DNA from: a virus | DNA: 20,161 bases | IMG/VR virus record: IMGVR_UViG_3300006641_000247 | Coordinates: 1-20,161 of that record | Reading direction: 5' to 3' (one strand) | In this document: one piece after another, positions 15,631-20,161 of the stretch | How positions within the stretch are numbered: position 1 is the first letter of the stretch | Layout: every line of letters begins with the position of its first letter | Translations under genes and position numbers: made by a program | Notes under the pieces: generated by a model | Told to the model about the DNA's origin: nothing | What the model saw: only the letters and a program-made list of their open reading frames with translations | Database searches by the model: none

Positions 15631-15640
15631 GGAAACGACA

Positions 15641-15805
15641 ATGAACGACAAGACTGAAATCAAGCTGACTCTGCAACTGGTCAACGCCATTCTTCAATAC
15701 TTGGGCACCCGCCCATATCAAGAGGTGTTCCCGCTAGTGGCAGAGATTCAGAACCAAGCAACTCCGCAAGTCCCGGACGTAACACAGGAACCCACGGTGC
15801 AGTGA
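15641..15805 (+). CDS. Short hypothetical protein (54 residues)
   Basis: This short ORF starts at ATG 15641 behind AAGGAAAC and ends in TGA that overlaps the next ATG (TGATG at 15803-15807). The N-terminal half (IKLTLQLVNAILQYLGTRPY) looks like an amphipathic helix. It continues with QEVFPLVAEIQNQATPQV and ends in a Pro/Thr/Glu-rich tail. The coupling to the next gene and the good ribosome binding site support a real gene. A similar layout (a short LQLVNAIL-x-YL-type helix) occurs in phage proteins without a function. It may belong to the tail or lysis module. Confidence 0.6.
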   Translation: MNDKTEIKLTLQLVNAILQYLGTRPYQEVFPLVAEIQNQATPQVPDVTQEPTVQ

Positions 15806-16026
15806 TGGAATCGCAAGTCTTTATTAACAGCATTTTTGGTGTGGCCGCATTCCTTGGGGGATGGGTGTTAAACAACATCACGCGCACGATCAATCGGATT
15901 GATAAAGACTTGCGTGAGATGCCCCACATCTACGTCACGAAGGACACTTACCACCGCGACATAGACGAACTGAAGGACATCTGTAGGCAAATCTTTGCCA
16001 AGCTAGATCACAAAGCAGATAAGTGA
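15805..16026 (+). CDS. Small single-pass membrane protein of the lysis region
   Basis: A 73-residue protein with one transmembrane segment (VFINSIFGVAAFLGGWVL, residues about 5-22), then a charged stretch, an HIYVTKDTYHRDIDELKD motif and a helix ending in IFAKLDHKADK. I take ATG 15805, which overlaps the previous stop (TGATG), not GTG 15802. Proteins with this plan (N-terminal TM, YV-x-K-D-x-Y, then a KLD-x-KADK end) are common next to holin and endolysin genes in phages and are usually left unnamed. A holin helper, antiholin or inner membrane spanin-like role is possible, but nothing here is decisive. Confidence 0.68.
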   Translation: MESQVFINSIFGVAAFLGGWVLNNITRTINRIDKDLREMPHIYVTKDTYHRDIDELKDICRQIFAKLDHKADK

Positions 16027-16520
16027 TGGAACCGATAACCGGCATTCTTGCGGCAGTATCAGCAGCGAATGCCGCCTTCGGTGCAGTCAAGAAACTCGTC
16101 GCCACGGGCCGCGAGATTCAGGACGTTGCCGGTCAGATTGGCAAGTGGTACGGGGCCTTCGGGGACTTCAATCGCCTCGCCACCGAGAAGGCCAACAAGA
16201 AGCCTTCCATCTTCAAACGCTTGTTGCATGACGGCAGCATTGAGCAGGAAGCCTTGCAGATCACGATGCACAAGCAGGCGCTGATCAAGCAGGAGTACGA
16301 ACTCAAGATTCTGATCGTCGCTCACTACGGCGAGAACGTCTACAACGAAATGATCATGGAGCGCATCCGGCTTAAGCGGGAGCGCGACAAGAAAGAGCGT
16401 GAGCATCGGCTGCGGCAGCAGGATTTCATGCTCAACGTCAAGTACGGTGGGGCGATTGCATTTCTCGGAACCGCTGTCTTGGCGGTTCTTTACTATTTGG
16501 CAGACAAGGTGAGGCACTAA
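16026..16520 (+). CDS. Membrane-anchored helical protein of unknown function in the lysis cassette
   Basis: A 164-residue protein, start ATG 16026 (TGATG overlap with the previous gene). The N-terminus is Ala-rich and amphipathic (ITGILAAVSAANAAFGAV). A long charged helical middle contains RIRLKRERDKKEREHRLRQQ near residue 120. A single transmembrane segment (YGGAIAFLGTAVLAVLYYLA, about 140-159) lies close to the C-terminus. The layout fits a tail-anchored membrane protein with a cytoplasmic coiled coil. Comparable proteins occur between tail and holin genes in aquatic phages. It could help lysis timing or membrane remodelling; no enzymatic motif is seen. Confidence 0.65.
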   Translation: MEPITGILAAVSAANAAFGAVKKLVATGREIQDVAGQIGKWYGAFGDFNRLATEKANKKPSIFKRLLHDGSIEQEALQITMHKQALIKQEYELKILIVAHYGENVYNEMIMERIRLKRERDKKEREHRLRQQDFMLNVKYGGAIAFLGTAVLAVLYYLADKVRH

Positions 16521-17023
16521 TGCTTTCTCTACTCTCGACCCTTGGCGGCTTGCTGATCAGCGGCCTTCCCAAGCTCTTAGACTTCTTCCAAAACAAGGCC
16601 GATCAAGCGCACGAACTGCGAATGATGCAAGTGCAGACTGAGCGCGAACTGCAAATGGCAGCAGCGGGGTTTGCGGCGCAGGCAAGGATGGAGGAAATCC
16701 GCACCGAACAGGTGATGCTAGAGACAGACGCCCGCATGACCGAAGCGGCGCTGAAGCACGATGAGCAAGTGCTAGAGAAGGCAAGCCGGTGGGTGGCAAA
16801 CTATGTCGGGACGGTGCGTCCGACCGTGACCTACATCTTCGTGTTTGAATTGGTTGCCATAAACGCATTCATGGCGTGGTATCTGTGGAACCATCCACAG
16901 CTTATTCAGAGCATGGACGACATCATTCAGTATTCCGACCTGATTTTCTCGACCGATGAAATGGCAATGCTTGGGGCCGTGATCGGCTACTGGTTCGGAA
17001 CACGCGGGTGGGCTAAGAAGTGA
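16520..17023 (+). CDS. Holin, 3-TM family of the gene-transfer-release type
   Basis: A 167-residue inner membrane protein. A hydrophobic N-terminal segment (LLSTLGGLLISGLPKLL, about 4-20) is followed by a charged coiled coil (about 25-90) and two transmembrane segments (about 98-122, VTYIFVFELVAINAFMAWYL; and 147-163, LGAVIGYWFGTRGW). The end GYWFGTRGWAKK and the ASRWVANYVGTVRP entry to TM2 match the holin family described for gene-transfer-agent release (PF11351-type). Holins make the lesion that lets endolysin reach the wall. ATG 16520 overlaps the previous TAA, and the stop overlaps the endolysin GTG (GTGA). Confidence 0.8.
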   Translation: MLSLLSTLGGLLISGLPKLLDFFQNKADQAHELRMMQVQTERELQMAAAGFAAQARMEEIRTEQVMLETDARMTEAALKHDEQVLEKASRWVANYVGTVRPTVTYIFVFELVAINAFMAWYLWNHPQLIQSMDDIIQYSDLIFSTDEMAMLGAVIGYWFGTRGWAKK

Positions 17024-17523
17024 AACTGAGCAAGGCAGGCGAAGACCTCATGCACAAGTATGAGGGCTTTAGAAGCAAGCCTTACCTTTGCCCTGCCCAC
17101 ATTTGGACTATTGGGTACGGCCACGTTCTCTATCAAGAACAGATCAGATTGCCGGTAGTCCGAAAAGAAGGCTACACAGGAATGATTCGCAATGAATACA
17201 ACATCAAGCCCGAAGACAATCGCATATGGACGAAGACCGAGATTGATGAGTTATTCCGCGATGATGTCGGCACTTTTGAACGTGGTGTTTTTCGACTTGT
17301 TCCCGGTGTGGTTGGGCGTCAAGGCAGCTTTGACGCTCTTGTATCTTTTGCCTTCAATGCCGGTCTAGGCAACCTTCAGCGTAGTCAGATCAGGATTCGC
17401 GCCAACCGGGGCGATTGGGAAGGTGCAGCAGATGCGTTCCGTCAATGGACACGTGGGGGTGGCAAGGTGCTGCCGGGGCTAGTCAGGCGCAGAGAAGCCG
17501 AGATAGCCCTTTTCCTATCTTAA
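17020..17523 (+). CDS. GH24 endolysin (T4-type lysozyme)
   Basis: A 167-residue muralytic enzyme that cleaves the MurNAc-GlcNAc bond. The catalytic Glu is E15 (YEGFRSKPY). The second residue of the usual E-8-D/C-5-T triad is C24 and the third is T30 (WTIGYGH). A longer loop (about 37-75) separates this from the helical lobe (VSFAFNAGLGNL and WTRGGGKVLPGLVRRREAE). No signal peptide or anchor is present, so export should need the holin next door. The start is GTG 17020 overlapping the holin stop; no other start fits the family length. This is the last gene before the plus-strand terminator. Confidence 0.92.
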   Translation: MKLSKAGEDLMHKYEGFRSKPYLCPAHIWTIGYGHVLYQEQIRLPVVRKEGYTGMIRNEYNIKPEDNRIWTKTEIDELFRDDVGTFERGVFRLVPGVVGRQGSFDALVSFAFNAGLGNLQRSQIRIRANRGDWEGAADAFRQWTRGGGKVLPGLVRRREAEIALFLS

Positions 17524-17556
17524 GGATAGACTAGGGCGGTAGTTGCCTCTCTCCTG

Positions 17557-17579
17557 CTGAGTTTGTCGGATGAACTCAG
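17557..17579. other. Inverted repeat between convergent operons
   Basis: CTGAGTT (17557-17563) and AACTCAG (17573-17579) make a 7-bp stem with a nine-base loop in the gap after the endolysin. No T-run follows on either strand, so it is not a standard terminator. It might act as a 3'-end stabilising stem for either transcript. Confidence 0.35.
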
Positions 17580-17581
17580 AC

Positions 17582-17839
17582 TTAGCCCCCCTTAGCGGGG
17601 GCTTTCTTTTGCCACTCAGACAGGATCACTCGCTCAAGGTACTTGCGGCCTGCGATGCCTCGGTGCTCCTCCACACCGCGAAGATACTCCCGACGCTCTG
17701 CAAGGGGTTTGGACAGGACGTAGCGGGCTTCGCACTCGGCGCGAAATTGCTCAGACGCACGATAGTCTCGGGCTGCCCCGGCTTTTGACGGGTCAAGACC
17801 TTGTGCTTGTTCTTGCACATTCGTGACCTTCTTGTCCAC
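17582..17839 (-). CDS. DUF7696-like small protein
   Basis: An 85-residue basic protein, the last gene of the minus-strand cluster. The segment EQFRAECEARYVLSKPLAER (residues 30-49) followed by REYLRGVEEHRGIAGRKYLE is the pattern I associate with DUF7696, a family of small phage and prophage proteins of unknown function. The start is uncertain. GTG 17839 has AAGGA about 10 nt upstream; GTG 17818 has AAGAAGG 8 nt upstream and would give 78 residues. Most of the gene overlaps the Zn-ribbon ORF in another frame. Its 3' end is the stem of the late-operon terminator. No function is proposed. Confidence 0.65.
   Translation of the reverse strand: MDKKVTNVQEQAQGLDPSKAGAARDYRASEQFRAECEARYVLSKPLAERREYLRGVEEHRGIAGRKYLERVILSEWQKKAPAKGG
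17584..17610 (+). terminator. Intrinsic terminator of the late operon
   Basis: AGCCCCC (17584-17590) pairs with GGGGGCT (17597-17603), seven pairs with a six-base loop, followed by TTCTTTT to 17610. This lies 60 nt after the endolysin stop. The reverse strand has no T-run after the stem, so it stops plus-strand transcription only. The stem also encodes the last residues (PAKGG) and stop of the convergent gene. Confidence 0.82.
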
Positions 17840-17898
17840 TGCTCTGTTTTCCTTGTCTCAAGGGTGCGAAGATAGAAACCACACTCAGGGCATTTCAT
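17626..17898 (-). CDS. NrdR-like Zn-ribbon protein, possible regulator
   Basis: A 90-residue protein whose first 36 residues form a Zn-ribbon-like front: MKCPECG with C3 and C6, then ETRKTEQWTRRSRM, then C28 and H32 (CKNKH). This resembles NrdR-type and phage Ogr-like zinc fingers (CPxC, a TR-x-RRR basic stretch, then C-x-x-x-H), which bind DNA. I start it at ATG 17898; TTG 17919 would add seven residues. The remainder (about residue 40 on) is low in hydrophobic pattern and is read from DNA that also encodes the DUF7696-like protein, so it may be an unconstrained tail. The gene overlaps the upstream gene by 14 nt. Confidence 0.62.
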   Translation of the reverse strand: MKCPECGFYLRTLETRKTEQWTRRSRMCKNKHKVLTRQKPGQPETIVRLSNFAPSAKPATSCPNPLQSVGSIFAVWRSTEASQAASTLSE

Positions 17899-18076
17899 CT
17901 TTGGACAACTCAAGGTCAATCATCAGGTTGCGGATGGTTGCATGAAGCATACCGATTTCCCGGTTCAGCCTTGAGATGTCATCGTCAGGACAAATGGCTT
18001 TTGCTTCGTCGTAGATTTTGTTAAGCAAAGCATCGGCGACTTGGTGAGTTTCGTCTATTCGTTTCTTGTAGTTCAT
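17885..18076 (-). CDS. Small helical protein of unknown function
   Basis: A 63-residue protein starting at ATG 18076, which overlaps the upstream nuclease-like gene's stop (ATGA). An open frame extends further upstream, but its first 28 codons (Arg/Gly-rich) lie inside that gene and are very likely not used. The sequence KKRIDETHQVADALLNKIYD, then DISRLNREIGMLHATIRNL and an acidic end (ELSKDEMP) suggest a coiled coil or two-helix bundle. No cysteine pair or catalytic motif is present beyond one Cys. Function unknown. Confidence 0.62.
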   Translation of the reverse strand: MNYKKRIDETHQVADALLNKIYDEAKAICPDDDISRLNREIGMLHATIRNLMIDLELSKDEMP

Positions 18077-18504
18077 CGCACCATCACGAATCGTTCGCTG
18101 CTGATCACGACGGCAGGCTCCATGTCCTGAGCGTCGCCCCTGTCTTGTCTGCCCCACCACACAAGCCCATCATGCTGAAAGTCGTCAATGCGGGCATAGC
18201 GCACTTGGTCTGTGAAGCCAATCAAAAGGACAAACGCACAACCACTGACACGGCACATCTGCTCGGCAGCACACCACTTCCCAAAGCTGAGTTTGTAGCC
18301 ACCCATCTTTTTGATTTGCTCAAAGGTGTGGTTTCTCACTTTGACTTCGACGAAGCCGACAATCTGCTCACTTCGCTCAATCGCAAAGTCGAGGTGATAG
18401 CGAATCGGCAGCTTGCGTAGCGTGCATTCAAAGGTCTGCTCGAAAAAGAGCGCGAGGCTGCGCTCTTTCTCAAGGTTGGACTCTGTTTCGTACAGCGGCC
18501 TCAT
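18073..18504 (-). CDS. PD-(D/E)XK nuclease-like phage protein
   Basis: A 143-residue protein from ATG 18504. The core is LPIRYHLDFAIERSEQIVGF followed by VEVKVRNHTF: D39, then E53-V-K55, the D-(x)n-E-x-K layout of PD-(D/E)XK nucleases, with an upstream acidic residue in the first helix (E14 or nearby). A helix with KKMGGYKLSFGKW follows, then a strand rich in Val, Leu and Ile (CAFVLLIGFTDQVRYARI). This order matches small phage restriction-endonuclease-like proteins. Its DNA substrate is unknown; it may process recombination intermediates with the exonuclease and SSB. The start overlaps the 39-residue ORF (ATGA), which is why I reject the longer frame starting at 18561. Confidence 0.65.
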   Translation of the reverse strand: MRPLYETESNLEKERSLALFFEQTFECTLRKLPIRYHLDFAIERSEQIVGFVEVKVRNHTFEQIKKMGGYKLSFGKWCAAEQMCRVSGCAFVLLIGFTDQVRYARIDDFQHDGLVWWGRQDRGDAQDMEPAVVISSERFVMVR

Positions 18505-18620
18505 TTGAATATCCAAAGGATTGCCAAGATGACGCCTATGCAAACAGCGGCCATGCGCCACTCTCTAGGATTGTCTTGTTCAATGATGGGATAGCCGACC
18601 ACGAACTCGCATTCGGCCAT
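18501..18620 (-). CDS. Candidate 39-residue single-pass membrane peptide
   Basis: ATG 18620 opens 39 codons ending in TGA at 18503-18501, which overlaps the start of the nuclease-like gene (ATGA). The N-terminal half is polar and acidic (MAECEFVVGYPIIEQDNPRE). The C-terminal half is a clear transmembrane stretch (AAVCIGVILAILWIFK). The start lies inside the last 41 nt of the HNH gene, and no good SD is visible, so it would rely on coupling. The junction style matches the rest of the cluster. It may be a small membrane toxin-like or exclusion peptide, but this is speculation. Confidence 0.5.
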   Translation of the reverse strand: MAECEFVVGYPIIEQDNPREWRMAAVCIGVILAILWIFK

Positions 18621-19074
18621 CGTGCGGGGTGTCTTGTAGTGTGATGATTTCAATTTCTTTATGCCTCAATTTGTGACAAGGTTGACAAAGCCAAACCACA
18701 TCAAGTGGCTTGTCATAGTCTTCATGGTGAGCAAGTGATTTAACAGCCCCGCATCGGGAGCAGGGCTGTCGAATCAACTCACCCTTGCGGACGGCTCTAG
18801 TAACTGCGTTATGTGCCCGCGTTCTGCGCTTATCTTCTTTTCTCCAAGCGGCAGATATTGCAGCGGCGGCTTTTTTTCTTTCAGGGTTTTTACTTCTTTC
18901 TCGGTCATATGCCCTGATTTTTTCAAGGTTGTTGTTTCTGTGTTTTGTAACATCATTTTTGGTGCATTCTTTGCATTTGTTTAGATGACCGTCACCCATC
19001 GCTGAGTGTTTGTAAAACTCATCCAATAGCTTGACGGTCTTGCACTTAAAACATTCTTTCTCCGAACGAGTCAT
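18580..19074 (-). CDS. HNH endonuclease-like protein with N-terminal Zn ribbon
   Basis: A 164-residue protein. An N-terminal zinc site (C8-x2-C11 and C34-x2-C37) is followed by a basic linker. The HNH part has C105-x2-C108, H116-H117-E-D-Y, and WLC130-x2-C133-H134 with H138, a pattern of phage HNH proteins in which H116/H117 start the beta-beta-alpha-metal core. Such enzymes are free-standing homing-type endonucleases or assist packaging. ATG 19074 has an AGGAG box 7 nt upstream. A candidate promoter lies in the 43-nt gap to ssb. Its own signals and its place inside a recombination cluster suggest an inserted gene. Activity is not proven by sequence alone. Confidence 0.8.
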   Translation of the reverse strand: MTRSEKECFKCKTVKLLDEFYKHSAMGDGHLNKCKECTKNDVTKHRNNNLEKIRAYDRERSKNPERKKAAAAISAAWRKEDKRRTRAHNAVTRAVRKGELIRQPCSRCGAVKSLAHHEDYDKPLDVVWLCQPCHKLRHKEIEIITLQDTPHDGRMRVRGRLSHH

Positions 19075-19103
19075 GCCGAACTCCTTGTGCTTGGGGTTCG
19101 ACC

Positions 19104-19109
19104 ATTATA
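19104..19109 (-). promoter_or_regulatory. Candidate -10 box upstream of the HNH gene
   Basis: A perfect TATAAT on the minus strand lies in the 43-nt gap between ssb and the HNH gene. It would give a start about 20 nt before the AGGAG-ATG unit. The -35 position is poor (no TTGACA-like hexamer at 16-18 nt), so this is only a candidate. Confidence 0.3.
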
Positions 19110-19117
19110 GACCCGTT

Positions 19118-19519
19118 CTAATTAAAAGGGATGTCTTGATCTTCAGGGTTGTTGGCGGGATCATGGCGGCGACCCGACGCGGAAGGGGGCGACTCTTTAA
19201 GCCTGTCCCCGGCAAATGCAACGCTGTCCACAGTTCCAATCAGCATTGGATTGGGCTTGCCTTCTTCATTCGTTAACAACTTAACGTGAACATCTTTAAG
19301 GTCTACAAACAGGCTTACACCTTTCTTCAAATAAGGCGCAAGAGACTCGGCGCGTTTGCCGAATAGCGTTGCAACGACCCATTGAGACGGCATCTTGCCT
19401 GTTTCATCTTTTGCGCCGTAATTCCACGCAAGTGAAAGCCTGCACATAGGCTCTCCGGCTCCGGTGTAGCGCAACTCCACATCCTTACCAATGCGACCAA
19501 CTCCAATTAGCTTCATCAT
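19118..19519 (-). CDS. ssb: Single-stranded DNA-binding protein (phage SSB)
   Basis: A 133-residue protein with the OB fold of SSB: GVGRIGKDVELRYTGAGEPM at residues 6-25, SLAWNYGAKDETGKMPSQW at about 29-47, LFGKRAESLAPYLKKG at about 52-67, then VKLL and a Pro/Ser/Asp-rich tail. The end EDQDIPFN matches the acidic DDDIPF tip that SSB uses to recruit partners, with one extra Asn. It protects and organises ssDNA at replication or recombination intermediates. ATG 19519 overlaps the exonuclease stop (ATGA), with AAGGA 8 nt upstream, so it should be made with the exonuclease. Confidence 0.92.
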   Translation of the reverse strand: MMKLIGVGRIGKDVELRYTGAGEPMCRLSLAWNYGAKDETGKMPSQWVVATLFGKRAESLAPYLKKGVSLFVDLKDVHVKLLTNEEGKPNPMLIGTVDSVAFAGDRLKESPPSASGRRHDPANNPEDQDIPFN

Positions 19520-20121
19520 TGGGAAATCCTTTCGACCATCTTGGTCACTTCATCTAGAAACAAACGCACTTCCTTCTCAATCTCCGCAATCAGTGCGTCA
19601 TCGCGGTCAACCCTGACAATCATCATCTGAAGATGGTCGGGGAATCGGGGGTCATAGCTCACGAAGTCGCACCACGCCCTGCCCGTACACGCCATCTGCC
19701 ACTGCATCTGATAGACGTACTTTGTGTCGGGCTTGCGCGTGGACAGGTTCTTGAGGTGTTGTTTGGATTCAGGGCACTTGATCTCGATCAGCCCATCTTC
19801 CCCGACAAACCCATCAGGCGATGCGCCGGACATGCGAATAGTCGGATGGTCGATCATCCCTACCTCGGTCACAAAGTTTCCGGTGGTGGACTCATAGGCT
19901 GATCTAGCCACGGGTTCCTGATCAACGCCCCACTGCATCGCGGCATTCATAAACGATGGCGCTTGAGCATTGGTGATGCGCTCTAGGGCTAGCTCCATCA
20001 GGTAGTTTTCCCGCGAAGCCCCGTAGCCCGTTTTAGTCTTTGCCATCACATCGGCAATTCGAGATGCCGTGGCCTTGCCTAGACGGGCGGCGAACCATTC
20101 AGGTGATTTCTGTTCCATCAT
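19516..20121 (-). CDS. YqaJ / lambda-exonuclease-family recombination exonuclease
   Basis: A 201-residue exonuclease of the lambda Exo and YqaJ type, which resects dsDNA ends 5' to 3' to leave a 3' strand for an annealing protein. Seen near the N-terminus: KSPEWFAARLGKATASRI. The sequence GVDQEPVAR (about 67-75) is the next family motif. The active site is SGASPDG then EIKCP: D105, E115 and K117 in numbering from GTG 20127 (103, 113 and 115 from the chosen ATG), the spacing of lambda Exo D119-E129-K131. YQMQWQMACTG and FVSYDPRFP follow. I choose ATG 20121, because GAGG lies 7 nt upstream; GTG 20127 is too close to that box. Confidence 0.92.
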   Translation of the reverse strand: MMEQKSPEWFAARLGKATASRIADVMAKTKTGYGASRENYLMELALERITNAQAPSFMNAAMQWGVDQEPVARSAYESTTGNFVTEVGMIDHPTIRMSGASPDGFVGEDGLIEIKCPESKQHLKNLSTRKPDTKYVYQMQWQMACTGRAWCDFVSYDPRFPDHLQMMIVRVDRDDALIAEIEKEVRLFLDEVTKMVERISQ

Positions 20122-20161
20122 TGCCACACCTCATTGTCATCACCGCCTGATGTTTCCACTT
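20118..20161 (-). CDS. C-terminal end of an upstream gene (partial)
   Basis: In the minus-strand frame beginning at 20159, 13 codons (VETSGGDDNEVWQ) run to TGA at 20120-20118. This overlaps ATG 20121 of the exonuclease in the ATGA style used through this cluster. The acidic Gly/Asp end looks like a protein C-terminus. By location it could be an annealing protein of the RecT or Erf type, but the fragment is too short to tell. Confidence 0.45.
   Translation of the reverse strand, partial: VETSGGDDNEVWQ

Noticed and set aside
17790-17839. A -1 frameshift fusing the Zn-ribbon and DUF7696-like frames
   Set aside because: The second frame is -1 relative to the first, but no in-phase X-XXY-YYZ heptamer was found in the overlap start, and independent GTG starts with SD exist.
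1-20161. CRISPR array, tRNA, integrase or attachment site
   Set aside because: No regularly spaced direct repeats with spacers, cloverleaf, integrase frame or att-like duplicate was seen on either strand, so lysogeny cannot be judged from this window.

Overview
The window is a stretch of a tailed phage or prophage genome with a long non-contractile, siphovirus-like tail. No chromosomal housekeeping gene, tRNA or rRNA is visible. Genes abut or overlap almost everywhere, with ATGA and TGATG junctions. The host cannot be read from the sequence. The moderately GC-rich codon use and the small accessory proteins (a DUF7696-like protein and a 3-TM holin of the gene-transfer-release type) resemble phages of freshwater or soil Proteobacteria, perhaps Burkholderiales, but that is inference.

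Bases 1-17523, plus strand, form one late operon. Order: a small unknown gene; an HK97 gp10-like head-tail connector; a pair of tail-assembly chaperones joined by a canonical -1 slippery heptamer (GGGAAAC); a 661-residue tape measure protein; a distal-tail-type protein; a hub-type minor tail protein; a GNAT acetyltransferase-like protein; a 1310-residue gpJ-like tail-tip protein ending in an S74 self-cleaving chaperone; the only gene-free gap of the operon, about 110 nt and rich in mutually exclusive stems; a BppU-like adaptor; and a 1738-residue modular fibre with 18 YadA-like repeats. Then come small unknown genes and a lysis cassette of three small proteins (two with one TM segment each), a 3-TM holin and a GH24 endolysin. 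An intrinsic terminator follows at about 17584-17610.

Bases 17582-20161, minus strand, form a convergent early-type cluster. In transcription order: the end of an unknown gene, a YqaJ/lambda-type exonuclease, SSB, an HNH protein behind a candidate promoter, a 39-residue membrane peptide, a PD-(D/E)XK nuclease-like protein, a 63-residue unknown, a Zn-ribbon protein, and a DUF7696-like protein overprinted on the Zn-ribbon gene. This looks like a recombination and DNA-metabolism module whose annealing protein, if present, lies beyond the right edge.

The late genes would work as follows. The chaperones load onto the tape measure and set tail length. The distal, hub and J-like proteins build the tip. 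The BppU-like protein would attach the long fibre for receptor binding. Holin and endolysin end the cycle. The most interesting unexplained structure is the leader at 9320-9448: a 17-codon ORF and alternating C- and G-tracts that can hide either its own ribosome binding site or that of the fibre adaptor.
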